Shown here: piece by piece, positions 11,255 to 23,007 of the stretch
Numbering within the stretch: the first letter of the stretch is position 1
Layout of the letters: every line of letters begins with the position of its first letter
Assembly: GCA_015847255.1 (NCBI GenBank)
Contig: JADLZK010009295.1
Location: 1 to 64,000, forward strand
Origin: Hyparrhenia diplandra
Lineage: Eukaryota > Streptophyta > Magnoliopsida > Poales > Poaceae
Direction: 5' to 3'
Length of the DNA stretch: 64,000 bases
Made by a program: the position numbers and the translations under genes
The notes under the pieces: model-generated
Database searches by the model: none
Seen by the model: only the letters and a program-made list of their open reading frames with translations
What the model was told of the DNA's origin: nothing

Positions 11255-11520
11255 CACAATAGTAGAGAACCTCACATGGATGATAAAACACTTTCGTCAC
11301 AGAAGATACCAAATTTGTCATTGAAAACCTTCTACGACGAATTAGTGACGAATTTTAAATCGTCATAGAGCGAGCGTCACATTTGACGCACCATGACGAA
11401 TCATGAAATTTTGTCATAGAAGTGTTTTTTCCATGACGAACAATCATTCGTCTTGGAACAACTCATCTTCTATGACTAAGACAAAACGTTACTGATTTCA
11501 TCATGGAAGTGACTGCCACA
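11255..11520. mobile_element. CACTA-like terminus, copy A
   Basis: Copy B reads 'cactagtagagaacctcac' at 40913, resembling a CACTA terminal repeat. Copy A has the mutated form 'cacaatagtagagaacc'. It is followed by several 'ttcgtcatagaag/cgtcatggaa' subterminal repeats in both orientations, as expected for CACTA ends. The opposite terminus was not found, so this may be a fragment or a deletion derivative. Confidence 0.5.
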
Positions 11521-12560
11521 TGGCGTCGCCTATAAAGTCCCACCTAGGCCCACTTACATCTAGCAACTCTCTAAGAAACAAGACTGTCCTCACAGACCAA
11601 CACAAGTTTTTTTGACACACTTTTTTCTCATTTTTGCACATCCAGGAAGAACTTCCAAGTCCGTCACTCATCCCCAAATTTCTGCAAGCCAAACACGATT
11701 AACTTTGGAGTTCTTTAGATTGGGGCTTCCTGAAAAGAAGTTGCAACTTGTTGTTATGAGTATTCGATCAATCTTACTAAGCCTTGGCCAGGATGTCATA
11801 TTACCCCTTAGGAGACCTCGGTGGGACCACGGTGGTGTGTCCCATCGGTGGTGGCCCACCGATTATGTTTTGTGGGACCATGGTCGTAATGGAATGACAG
11901 GCGGTCGTGGGGCCACTGTCGCGTGGGTCCATGGTCATGGGGCCCACCTATGGTGTCCACTTATGCGGTTTAGTGAGATCGTGGTGGTAGGGCCCACATT
12001 GACGTTGAAGGCACATGGTGGTGGGACTGGGCCCACCTATGGTGGCCCACCGATTCTGTCCAATAGAACAAAGCTAGTGGGGTCCATGACGACGTGAGTG
12101 CCACGTGGCGGTGTGACCACTACATCGTGGGACCATGGTGGTGGGGTCCACGTCACCACGTGGACTTGGGATGCCACATTGTTATGTAGTTCGTGCGGTG
12201 GGACTGCCATGCCACGTGGACATTTCTATCCGTCTAGCCTAAACTAATATATAAGGATCTCGGGCTAGAAGCCCCTAATTATTAGTATCCGAATATATAA
12301 GGATCCCATAGATGCATAGTTGTGATCCCCTACTGCTTAAGTGCACCCAAACAAGACGTTTGCACAAGCAAACCCCCCGTGATACACTTGATGTAGGGTA
12401 TGTCCCTATGCCTAAAGCAGTATAAATATGTGTCTACTGTGCATGATACATCAATAACGAGTCTAGAGATAAAAAAACGGTAATGCTTGTATTCAGACGT
12501 CCTAAACAAATCGGACTCTCAGCGACCGGCCCAACAGGCCCAATAGAAATCCCTCTGTAC
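11521..12560. repeat. Region rich in 'gtgggaccatggtggtggg' repeats, copy A
   Basis: Irregular repeats of 'gtgggaccacggt', 'gtggggcccac' and 'cccaccgatt' fill 11810-12220. The remainder to 12560 contains 'tatataaggatc' sequences. Open frames here are short and not shared in frame with copy B (41440-42250), so no gene is called. Confidence 0.5.
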
Positions 12561-13640
12561 CCACCCAATAGAAATCCTAGCTAGTACAATGGCGCTACCC
12601 CAACTCCGCTTCGCTCGTCGCCGTCCGCGCAACTGCTACAAGCTGCCTCGCCAACTCCGCTTCGCTCGTCGCCGTCTGCCCGGCTACTACAAGCTGCCTC
12701 GGGTGGCAGCCCCCACTTTGCTCCACGGCACGCTTCATCCCGCTTATTTGTGCTTCCCCCCCCACGGGACTCCGTTTGGTGGTGGTGGGTGTCGTGCCGG
12801 TCCACGAGCCCACCAGGAGGTGACCCGTCGTCAACGCCGGTGCGTGCCGCGTGAAACTAGACCTCAACTTCGTGGCAACCGTCGACATCGATGCCGCCCC
12901 AATGCTTTCGACTTCAGCTCTTGTCACCACAAATTTGGAGTGGGAGAAGATGCACCTCTGCTCCTTACTTCCTCGGATGTTTCAAGTATCTATTTCGAGT
13001 GTTCCGGTTGTTCTCTGAGGTACTTTTGCAAGTGTTTTGTATGATGTTGCAAAAGTAGATCGGGATATTACACATGTTGCAAAGGTTGTGCACTAATGTT
13101 GAAAACGTCTACTCTCAATGTTTCATTCGGTTTTTCATGAATGCCGTAAGCGTGTTTATCCGGATGTGTCATATGTTTGACATATATGCCGCAAATGTGT
13201 TTATCTAGATGGTGCGTACGTGTTGGAATGATTTAGGTGTTTATGCAAATGTTTCACACGCATGTTTCAAATGTTTCATTTATTTTCAACGGATGTTGCA
13301 TTTGCTTCTTCCGAATGTTTCAAAACTCGATCCGGTGTTGCATCTTTCTCATCTTTTTTCATCTCTTTGTTGCCTCACGCCACGAGAAACGAAGCGCAGG
13401 AGGTGGTTCCCGCTTGTGTGAGCGGGCCCCCACGTGCGTGTGTGCGGTAGGAAGGGTTGGGGGCAGGTGTTTTATGCGCGTGGAGATAGTTGGAAATAGC
13501 CATGATAGCGGTGGTGAGTGGTGGCTTGCTAGGTAGCAATGGTGAGTTAGACCGCACGTCCGATGGAAAAATTTTCCATCGGACGCCCCTAGCACCAACA
13601 CCACCGATAAAACAACTATGCATACATCATAAGGAAATTA
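12561..13640. repeat. GC-rich block plus 'atgttgca/atgtttca' repeat tract, copy A
   Basis: 12590-12900 holds a near-tandem 'caactccgcttcgctcgtcgccgtc...ctacaagctgcctcg' pair. 12960-13350 holds many copies of the 8-mers atgttgca and atgtttca. A near-perfect palindrome 'cgtccgatgg...ccatcggacg' lies at 13557-13586. This looks like a non-autonomous DNA transposon with a terminal hairpin, class not determined. The counterpart in copy B is at 42280-43080. Confidence 0.45.
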
Positions 13641-13699
13641 AATGTCTAGATTCATTATGATCTATTTAGTACTTAAACTCCTTTTCGGATGGATGAATA

Positions 13700-13916
13700 T
13701 GTAACACCCCAACCCAATAGTAATTGTGAGTTGACCTATGTGGCCCAAGTGACACATATGTGGATGTAGTTAGTGGGTTTAGTACCACCTTATTAGAAAA
13801 ACAACAAGTTAAGGATAATGATGAGGGCCAGCTTGTAATTAATCCATTTTCAAACATAGCACATCCGGTTTAACCCTTTTCACGAAGCGGGGCGAAAGTA
13901 TAAGAGAAGTGCTACA
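13700..13916 (+). repeat. Solo-LTR-like element (tgtaacacccc...gtgctaca), copy A
   Basis: This 217-bp segment begins TGTAACACCCC and ends GTGCTACA, with TG...CA termini like a short LTR. Flanking pentamers (gaata, ggtat) match only partly, so the target duplication is unproven. The same segment occurs at 45069-45284 and in truncated form ending near 46091 in copy B. Confidence 0.5.
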
Positions 13917-16184
13917 GGTATGGAGGCCCGTTCCACGTGCAAAGTTGTGCCATATAAGTAGTTTTGAATGCAGGTATATTGGAAAATGTGTGTCCCATTT
14001 TTATCCCTAGTGTGTAGTGTTTAGGATATCAAAACATCATTCGTCACCATAGTGCATTTTATCTTGGGAAAAAATCTAAGTTCATAGCTATGAAACACAA
14101 TTAAACATATACATGTTCAATATAAAAGCAACAGGTAAAAAGCAATTCAATTGTATTAACCCTAATAAATTTTATTAATGCAAAAGAAAAAGAAACCATA
14201 TGTATGTATAACCAAAGATCATCCAATGTTTCAAATGAAATATGAGACACAGGAAGCTTGAGGTTTTGAATGTACTCACAAAAAATATTCCTTTCAAGGC
14301 CGATGCAATATTTACTACTATAGATAACCAGTGTCCTGATAAATATGTCATTGGTGGATAAATAGAAAGAAGCACAGTACACAAAATCTGCAAAAAGTGA
14401 GCTACAATTATAAAGTTCATGTGTGTAACTAAACATTGAAATGTAGTGTGGTAACTTGTACTCACAGCAGCAATACGTGAAGCATTGATTGGTCCATAAG
14501 CTCCTAAAATATGAGGATAAATAAATGTTTGATACAAGAGGATGCTAGCACCTATATAAACAAATGAATTTACTTTTCAAGAATACATAGTAATACCATA
14601 ATTGTATTGGACTTAAAAAATATTTTCACAAGGTATTAGCATACAAATATAAAAAGATAAAAAGAAAGTTTCAAGAAGTTAAATTTCGACAACTTTCATT
14701 AGATTATTATCTTTGATTTTCATCTAGGCCCATAAACTTTTTCAATGTCCCACTCAAAGTAAGAATCGGGTCCATAATTGGACTAAAATTGAACCATCTA
14801 ATTTTTTTTTAAGGACCTGAACCATCACCTCTAGGTTAATATGAATCTAAATGAGAATGCAAAAACATTTTAAGGAGCCTAGATGCATTTTCCTCCTTTT
14901 TATTAACATTATGATAAATTCATTTCATAAATTTTCTCCCATTAGATAGGACCACATGCAGCTTGCCACTAACAAAAATACATATTTTTTTATGTAAATA
15001 GTATATAGAAATAGTCTTATTGAGTTTTCTATCAAATTTAGTACTAAAGCAAATTTGTAGATATGAGATAAATACATTAAAAGCAAACATACCTTAAACC
15101 TACTTTATATCTTTATCATATAATATGATAATGGAAATATTATTAATCATTTGGCATGCAGTGGACCCAAAAGTTTGTACCGCAACTACAAGTACTTGAC
15201 CAACATCCTCAGATGAAAAACTTAGTCCACCAAACTTTTTTATCGCTTTCAGCCCATAGAGAAAATATCTATTAGAAAAGTTAGTTTAGACAAATTTATA
15301 GGACTAACCAATATAGGAAAAAAAAATATAATAATTTCATTTCATTGCCAAAATCATAGCTTCAAAAGGTACTAACAAAAGAGAGACAAAATGCAAACAC
15401 AATTTTGTTTTTGCATATTACATTCCTTAGGAATATTCTCAATATTAATCAGTAGTAATTCACATAATAAAATTAAATATATTATTGCATTTTCATCGGT
15501 TATCTACAACATACTGAATTTTAGGTGATTTAGAACCTTGTGTGATATCCTATTTTATAATTTATAAGAAAGAAGTAAGATTTCATTTATTGGTTGAGTT
15601 GTCATCATTAGCACTTGATTTGTCATATGATGGACTCTAATTATTTCTCACTTATATTATTATTTTAGCATGTAGTAGTATATAAGAGTAAAAAATAAAT
15701 ACAAGTATGAACTATGTGACTTAAAGATGTACTAGCCAAATGTAGGGTCCTAGTTCGTGTCAGAAGAATAGCTAGAAATATACAAATGTTTTGTTTGTTA
15801 CTTCTCTTATGGTCTCATTGCCATGTGTCCAACATGTGGCCTCCTTTGACTAAGTCTTATCTAATGAACAATATCTTTGTATAACACATTAACATTATCA
15901 TAAGGTTCTCCGATCCTAATACATATGATCAATCTATAATTTAAAAAGGACAATTATGTCAATGTTTATTTGTATTGGAGAATTCTATGTATATACATAT
16001 TTGATGCATCCCACAATTGGTGAGAAATTCTTAGCTTAAATTCATTAAATTTATTTATTTATTTTTTTCAAATACTTCCAACTAACTTTCTAATGATTAA
16101 ATTGCTTATTACAATGTTACAAATATTTTTCATGCTTTCCATTTTGTTACGAAATGGTGTAAATCAAATATTATAGTCATATCC

Positions 16185-16590
16185 ATGTTTTAAATAGTGT
16201 GTTATAGCGCCGCTATAGCACTGCAGATGACCGCCACGAAGCTATTGCATATTTTGGCGCTATTCGCGCTATTCGTGCTATAGCGTCGCTATTCTCATTT
16301 AGCGTCGTAGCGCCCGCTATTTTTGCGATAAGTGATGTTTAATTTTGACTATTCATGGTTGTTTGCTTTGAGGATGAGAACTTTTTTATATGGTTATCAC
16401 TTATCAAATTATGTTGGTCGTAGCATAATTTATCATAATATTGTCACTTGTCATGATTACCTGTATTTTAAAACAAATAGCGCACTATAGCGGTGCAATA
16501 GCGTGAAAAGCATGCTGACCCTACCGTGCATAGCGCCCACTATAGCGCTGCCATAGCGGCGCTATAGCGCCAAAAATTAAGCGACCAGAA
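16185..16590. repeat. 'agcg/cgct' inverted-repeat element in ZIFL A intron
   Basis: Two clusters of 'gctatagcgccgctatagcg'-type sequence (16190-16330 and 16480-16590) flank about 150 bp of AT-rich DNA. The clusters are rich in AGCG/CGCT and largely complementary, so the element could fold back. It sits in intron 10, between exons 10 and 11, and is shared with copy B (48390-48790), so it predates the duplication. Class not determined. Confidence 0.55.
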
Positions 16591-17484
16591 CATATTGCCA
16601 CTAATTTTGATAGCCCTCGATAAAAAATGTGGATTCATATTAATACTTAGTATTTAGATTGACAACATGTCAAGATGTCAACCTTCACCAATCATATGTA
16701 CACATTTATTATGGGTAAATATTTTAAAAAATACCTCTGTATATGCTCCATCATCAAAGCAGGCAATACAGTATAGGATAATAGAAGACATTAGCGGCCA
16801 ATTCTTAAATAAATTCTTTTTTGGTTGAAGTACTATCTTGTTCAATGGATTCTTCAAAATCAGTCAAATGTCCAATATAATGTCTAGTTTCTTGATCTTT
16901 CCTCTCATCAAGTTTGTGTTTATGCAATGTCTCCTGAAATGTTATGCAATAACACATATTATAAATATAATCAAGTTAATGTGTAATATTACTGCATTAC
17001 ATCGACAAAAGCTATAAAGAGAACATAGAATGATGTGGCAAACAATGTTGGTAAGCTCAAAAAATATTATAATAAATGAAGACATGAATAATCAAATAGT
17101 ATAGAGACAAATGTTACTTGATAATAGTTAGTGGTAATGTTTATCTCCATGGTAGTTTAGAATTAGATTCACGATAAATAAATAATGTGTTGTGATAAAA
17201 TTATGAATTATAACAACCTTTTAAAATCTTAAAATGATAAAAAATAAGTGGAATAACTCAACTTAAGTTGGTTATTAGATCAAGTACTCTGAGAGAAGAT
17301 ATGGCTAAAAGGTTAACATACATGTTGTATTGACTAACTATAGTGGTACAAAATAGTGTGATTGTGTGCATAACCAAATTTGTAGTGTTAACTAATTATG
17401 CTTATATGCCATGAATGTTTCACAAATGTTTGCTCTTGAGAAACAATATCTCATGTTAGTCTCATTTCACAAGACAAAAATGCC

Positions 17485-17508
17485 TTATATATATATATAT
17501 ATATATAC
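17485..17508. repeat. (TA)n microsatellite
   Basis: About twelve TA units. Copy B is much shorter here (tatatatacata near 49888), so the repeat expanded in copy A or shrank in copy B. Confidence 0.8.
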
Positions 17509-17552
17509 TACCCTACCACTCTTATTGTAATTGATGTCCAACAAGTCCAGTA

Positions 17553-17807
17553 CTACTCCGCCATCCCTAAAAATAAGTGTCGCTGTGGTATCCGTGTTGA
17601 TCATTTTTTTTTTACGTTTGACTAAATTTGTTGATAATATTAACAACATTTGTAATTATGAATAAGTTTATTATGAGAATAGATTCAGCGATCTTTCTAC
17701 TAACTATGTACTACAAATATTAATAATTTCTTGTATATATTTGCTCGAAGTAAAAAGAGTTTGACTCTTAAAAAGCAAGAACTAAACTTATTTAGGGACA
17801 GAGGGAG
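17553..17807. mobile_element. Stowaway MITE (Tc1/mariner-type), copy A
   Basis: Terminal inverted repeats 'ctactccgccatccctaaaaataag' and 'cttatttagggacagagggag' match the grass Stowaway consensus CTCCCTCCGT. The element is flanked by TA on both sides. It lies in a ZIFL A intron and is also present in copy B. Confidence 0.85.
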
Positions 17808-20089
17808 TATTTCTGTCTTTACACCTCTTGAGATTATAATTGAGCCTATATATATCCTCTAGCCACAAAATCTATTTAGTTCATATGTTATATCTCACAC
17901 CCTTATCTCCTCCCTTAGCCTAAATTGGTCTCTTTATAGCTTGAAATATGCCAGGCCGACTGATAGTGCCTTTCAATGGCCATGGGAATACAATTGGCTA
18001 TGAGAGTAATTGTGATAGTTGGTGATATAGTAAGTCAACCAACTACTATAGTAGGGCTGAAGTAGAAGGGGAGGAAGATTTGTGGAATATGAATGTTATT
18101 TTTATTTATTTACTTATTTACTTAGTTGTGAAGAACTGAACTTGACATCTACACATATAATTGACTTAGTCGAGTTATTTGGGAAGCGACATTCTCACGT
18201 TTCTTGTTGTACTTGTTTCCCTTGGTATCTAGGCTTCGAGATCCTAAACTTTTGCCAAAAAATTTGAGTATATTTTGTATCAATCATATACAATTTCAAG
18301 TATTTAGTTGCAAATTTACTTTTGGAACACCTAGATATTTTCAAGAATTTTCAAAGAGTAATAAAATGTTATGAAATGGACGCATTAAGAGTTAAGACAT
18401 AGATAATTTAATGTAGTCTTCAAAGATGATAACAACAAATTACTTAGTTATACGTCATTAGGAGCCATATGCGACTTATGAGAATAACAAAGCAAAAGAT
18501 CGACACACATAAACAAGGTAGAAAATATGGAAACCTATCAAAATATTCCAATATTAGTAACCAAAGGAAAGAGTTGTAAATATAAATGATGTGCTTGTAA
18601 CAAACAATACCTCCCAAATATTGAGTTGGCCTGAAATATTTTTGGATATTTTTTCTGCTGGCTATGAAATATGAACTGAGTAAGGTGTAATGAATGGGGT
18701 GACATATGAAAAAATAAGGACATGAAATTCAATATTGAATGATAATCTGTTGTTCTATACACATTGCAAGATATCCACCAATAGCTGGCCCAATGATAAG
18801 ACCTACTGTCCATGCTGTACTAACCTAATCATAGAGAAAAGTAGATTTCACAATATAAGTGTCTGCATTAAGAATAATGAAGACATCATATTATATCATT
18901 TGAAATTTTACGGCGATAATCCAATAGCTTGATGCTCGACTCTACAAACTTCAACGGCATATGCCTGTGAAGTAAAAAAAGTCATGTTAATAACTATAAC
19001 ATGCTCAAATGCTGAATATTTTAAATCGGTTAATTGTCATACTTTTATTGGGTCAAGTAAACCATTTAAAGCACCGAGAAGAAATCGTGTGACAAGAGCC
19101 ATCCAATAGTGCACACTTAGTCCGAATAATGTGTTAAACACAAGCCTAAATAGAAGGGCACAATTAATGATCAAAGTAGGGAAAAATAGGCAATTGAAAT
19201 GCATGACCTAACTAATAAGTAGCTTAACTTCGATTAGATAAATAAAGAGAAAAGAAGTACTACTACTAACATAGATAAAATTCCAAGAACGATAACCAGC
19301 TTCCTCCCAATACGATCAGCTGCCATTCCCCAAGCAGTGGACGTCAAAGTTCGACCAAACATATATGAGGCACCTACAAAAGCAGAAATCTAAATTAGTA
19401 CATATAAAAATTAGTTATAGTTTGATAGGTAACAACTTTATTACTAAGGACATTATAGTGTCTCCAAGGTTGTACCCACAAAACCGGCATAAAATCCAAT
19501 ATCTTCTTCTCTTTTGGTAATGTGGAAGTCTCCTATCTAGTGATGGAAGGGAAATCATAGAACGTGTTAGTCTCATATATACAACTAAGTAGGATTGGTA
19601 ATATAACATCCCGTAAGCTAAAAAAAAAGGTAGATAAGACCACGTTACTGCATAGTGCTTGCACACACACGTGCACACAAGAGACATATACAGATTTTGT
19701 ATGTATATGATCCCAAGGTTGTTGTTTTTTTTTGTTAATTATATGTCATTTTAAAAGATGTATGGAAAGATTTTGACACACAGTTGATGAATTACCATAG
19801 ATCCATAAACCAACACAACCAATACAATTATAAAGGGTGGAAACAAACTATTGACAATATTATAGCCTTTGCGGAGTTGGATAGCCATACCATGAAATAT
19901 ATGAACGGAAACAACAATGATATGGGCAAACCTAGTAAATGGACAAATGACATTAAGGAGTTAGAAACAAGAATTATACAATACTAAAAAATGAATATGA
20001 ACATAAATAGAAGAAGTACTGGTATATATTCATAGAAGCACCAAGAACAATACAAGAAACAAAAGGAAATATATAAAACTGTTTGGCAT

Positions 20090-20390
20090 AACTCCGTTTC
20101 ACCAGTAAGGCAATTTTTTTGGCTTTATATAGCTCCACGAGCAACTTTACCGGTGAAGCAAATTGTTTTAACGAATCATTCGGCAAAACGACCCTACATG
20201 TAGAGCTAAAACATGCTCTTATACGTATGACCCACCAGAGCTAGTTAAAGCTAACAAAGCTACTTTATCCCACACAAATGTCTTGTGAGAGCACGTTCTG
20301 AAGAGTTTCACATCTGAAGCTGTTTTAAAAATACTCGTTTTGTGTAAAACAGCTTCAAACCGAACGTGAAGCTGTTGGAGAAGTTGTACA
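20090..20390. mobile_element. MITE-like element in intron 1 of ZIFL A
   Basis: A segment starting 'gtttggcataactccgtttcacc' and ending near 'aaacagcttcaaaccgaac' has short inverted 'gaagctgttttg/gtttggcata' ends typical of grass MITEs. Copy B (52552-52810) lacks about 60 bp near its left end. Superfamily not determined. Confidence 0.4.
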
Positions 20391-20758
20391 CAACATAGCT
20401 TTATTTTTGCCCAACAACAGTTGCAAACATGTAGATCCTTGTATTAGCGTGTCCTTATAGCATAATAATGCGCGGAGCATGGAAATAAAACTTGCATGCA
20501 ATATATTCACACACATACAGGAGACGAAGATGATGATCCAAACATGGAAGAAGAGCTTGTACGGGACCCCCGGGTTCTCGGCCTTCCTCTGGTCCATGGC
20601 GCAGCCTGGGCACCCGTCGAAGTACACCCGGGGCTTCGTCTCCAGCAACAAAGGCGCCGCTGCCTCGCCCTCAGTGCCGTCTGCTGCCATGTTCCCTTGC
20701 TACTCGGTCTCTCACCTAGCTTTGTCCTGCAGGTTCCCTGCTACTGGGCAGCGATTAT

Positions 20759-21024
20759 CGGCATGTTTGGTTGCCATGCAACCCAAAAAGTTCTATCCAA
20801 AAAAGTGCTACTGAGACTGTCACATCAAATCTTTTAACGCATGCATGGAGCACTAAAAGTAGGTAAATAAAAAAACTAATTACACAGTTTGACTGAAAAG
20901 TACGAGATGAATCTTGTGAGCCTAATTAGTCTATAATTGGACACCAATCATCAAATACAAACGAAAAGTGCTTCTGTAGCCCCAACCCAAAATATTTTGG
21001 GTTGCATGGCAACTAAACATACAA
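20759..21024. mobile_element. MITE inserted in the TATA box of ZIFL A
   Basis: This 266-bp element has long imperfect terminal inverted repeats ('atgtttggttgccatgcaacccaaaa' and its complement). It is flanked by the trinucleotide tat (20756-20758 and 21025-21027). The uninterrupted sequence is seen in copy B (gcgattatatagg at 53181) and in the D fragment (25126), so the empty site is known exactly. The 3-bp target and size fit a PIF/Harbinger (Tourist-like) MITE, though tat is not the canonical TWA. Confidence 0.85.
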
Positions 21025-21514
21025 TATATAGGCAAAAAACAAGTGACGTCGATGCGTACGTGTACGTGCAGTGCTCCGGGAGGCTGGGATCTGGACGGGA
21101 AACTCCGAAAGTCAGAATAGATCTTTGCACTTGGCTCAGCTGAGAGCGCCATTCCCTTGAGACAGATGTGTGATCCGAGTGATGGGATAGGTTCCTGCGT
21201 CCCGACATTTCTTTGAAAAAAGGATTGATGTGTGGCCCCTAAACTTTTGTCAGTGGGAAGGTATGTAAGAGCATCAATGCTTCGACCTGTAAGAGCATCA
21301 TTGCTTGGACCTGTTGGCTTGAACTTATAGCTTATCTGTTATGATACATTATTTTCTCTCACAACAAATTAGCATCAACCGACTCATTGTTACTGGCCTT
21401 TGTGTGGATAATGTTTCAACTTTATTGTTAGTGGCCTTTGTGTGGATAATGTTTCCATGGGACAGTGGCACGCCGACACAATCTCAAATCAAGGATCACA
21501 TGTCTATGAGATTG

Positions 21515-21805
21515 AGGGCCTATTTTAAATCCCCATGGAATGCAAAATGCCAACTCGTTTGGAATGAGAAAATGCAAAATACCAAATTTTTCAGGGGGTG
21601 TGTTTAGTTCTATCCAAAATGCTGAATGGATAGGGTTGGGGGGGGTTGCGCTTTTGCTTGTTTTTGGTCTCAGGGTGCCAAATCCAAAATGCCAAAAGTT
21701 TTGCTTGTTTTTGTTCTCTAGGGTGCCAAATCCAAAATGCCAAAAGTCCAACTTTTTGGTATAACTTCACCATGGGACAAAACACTAAATATTTTAGCAA
21801 AAATG
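21515..21805. mobile_element. Tourist-like MITE remnants upstream of ZIFL A
   Basis: Begins 'gagggcctattttaaatcccc' with a second MITE start ('gggtgtgtttagttctatcc') nested inside. It also contains a 60-bp direct repeat ('ggtgccaaatccaaaatgccaaaag' at 21678 and 21722). The right end is cut off by the MULE-like array at about 21806. Copy B retains the right end ('gagaactaaataggccctgag', 54547-54567). Confidence 0.6.
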
Positions 21806-22475
21806 GAGAGAGGCATTATCATGTGCACACCGGCCTTATATGCAACCATGCACACTTCTAATCTGGGCCACTGGGATGTAGATCCAAGGGGCACGAGGGG
21901 GGAGGTGGGAGGAGGAATTTGCAAAATTATGATTAGAGCGGGGAGTTAAGTGTAAAATTATCTAACCCTTGGATCGGCATCCTATGGCGAGATTGTGCAT
22001 GGTTGCATATAAGTAGGTGTGTGCATGGTGCGGTTCGTATCATGTGCACACCGGCCTTATATGCAACCATGCACACTTCTAATCACGGGCCATAGGATGC
22101 CGATCCAAGGGTTAGGTAATTTTACACTTAACCCTGCTCTAATCACAATTTTGCAAATTCCTCCTCCCACCTCCCCAGTGGTTATCGCCTCGTGCCCCTT
22201 GGATCTACATCCTGTGGCCCAGATTAGAAGTGTGAACGTATCATGTGCACACCGGCCTTATATGCAACCATGCACACTTCTAATCTGGGCCATAGGATGC
22301 CGATCCAAGGGTTAGGTAATTTTACACTTAACTCCTGCTCTAATCACAATTTTGCAAATTCCTCCTCCCACCTCCCCAGTGGTTGTCGCCTCGTGCCCCT
22401 TGGATCTACATCCTGTGGCCCAGATTAGAGTGTGCATGGTTGCATATAAGGCCGGTGTACACATGATACGTTCTC
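21806..22475. mobile_element. Composite of three MULE-type MITE units upstream of ZIFL A
   Basis: The motif 'tatcatgtgcacaccggccttatatgcaaccatgcacac' occurs at about 21818, 22033 and 22239, and its complement ends the array at 22430-22475. Unit 1 is inverted relative to units 2 and 3. Internal sequences ('ggatgccgatccaagggttagg', 'cctcgtgccccttggatctacatcc') are shared. The ends match the terminal repeats of the MULE at 30760-31498 (gagaacgtat...). I did not find a 9-bp target duplication around the array. It is absent from copy B. Confidence 0.65.
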
Positions 22476-22649
22476 ATCTATTTATACTTATTGTGCTTGC
22501 TAAATATGGAGTATATTATATGAATCTGGTTGAAATTCAAATAGTTTGGCGTAGAAGTTTTTTTTGGATAATTGTTTCTTTATTTATAAGAGTGTTTAAT
22601 CAGTTAAATTTAAGATGGTGGACTCTTAAAAACATATGTGTACATCACC

Positions 22650-22890
22650 AACTAGTGCTGTTTTGTCCTCTCCGCCGGCCGGTATCTCCCTGTCCCTGCC
22701 ACTTTTTGTGTAGCGTGCAAACATGCCCCTAAATTAGACCCACCCAGCAACCAGCATGGAAATGCAATCGTGTGCACGACTTTGGCAGCAAGAGCGTGCG
22801 TGCGTGGTGTGTAAAGCGCCACGTACGACACATGGTTTTTAAAACCGAAGAAATATATTTCTGGTGCGGTGCAGCAACAGAGGAACAAGG
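22650..22890 (-). promoter_or_regulatory. Conserved distal upstream block of ZIFL A
   Basis: About 230 bp strongly conserved with 55880-56115 (upstream of B) and 26065-26330 (upstream of D). It includes 'cggccggtatctccctgtccctg', 'tagcgtgcaaacatgcc', 'gcgccacgtacgacaca' and 'gaagaaatatatttct'. After subtracting later insertions it lies about 1 kb upstream of the ATG in all three copies. Function is inferred only; no peptide frame is conserved. Confidence 0.5.
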
Positions 22891-23007
22891 ACCTGGCCGG
22901 CGCTCCAAAATAAGATGGAAAAGATCGGCCGGCCTCAGTTCATAGTCGATTTGCACGATATGACATGGCGATCGGCGAACCTCATTCTCATCTCACACTA
23001 GCGATGG

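Larger units (their letters stand above)
9875..14279 (-). other. Intron 13 of ZIFL copy A (4.4 kb)
   Basis: Lies between exons 13 and 14 of copy A. It holds a CACTA-like end (about 11255), a 'gtgggaccacggtggtggg' repeat-rich stretch (11810-12220), a GC-rich block followed by 'atgttgca/atgtttca' repeats (12550-13350), and a solo-LTR-like element (13700-13916). The matching intron in copy B is 7.6 kb because of later insertions and amplification. Confidence 0.8.
8915..20690 (-). pseudogene. ZIFL transporter, copy A (MFS, zinc-induced facilitator-like), pseudogene
   Basis: All 17 exons are recognisable by homology with copy B: 20519-20690, 19891-19931, 19476-19536, 19271-19373, 19043-19145, 18912-18964, 18762-18824, 18611-18661, 17001-17055, 16735-16933, 15181-15268, 14466-14551, 14280-14387, 9830-9874, 9654-9742, 9131-9174 and 8915-9018. 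Family marks present are DGCPGCA in exon 1, the MFS loop motif WGMAADRIGRK in exon 4 and VEVCRVEHQA in exon 6. Lesions: exon 6 is 1 bp short, so exon 7 is read into a stop. The exon 7 donor is changed from CAG/GTAC to ATG/TGTA. Exon 8 has six A's where copy B has eight. Exon 10 lacks 2 bp, giving a stop. Exon 11 has one extra T, giving a stop. Its TATA box is split by a MITE. Sequencing error could explain one of these, not all. Confidence 0.88.

Noticed and set aside
11612..13044. Frames of 100-160 codons in intron 13 of copy A
   Set aside because: The corresponding frames in copy B are not conserved in reading frame, and the DNA is repeat-derived.
21806..22475. A single MULE with a 9-bp target duplication
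   Set aside because: The motif orientation shows at least three units, and flanking 9-mers (for example attagaagt and atctattta) do not match.
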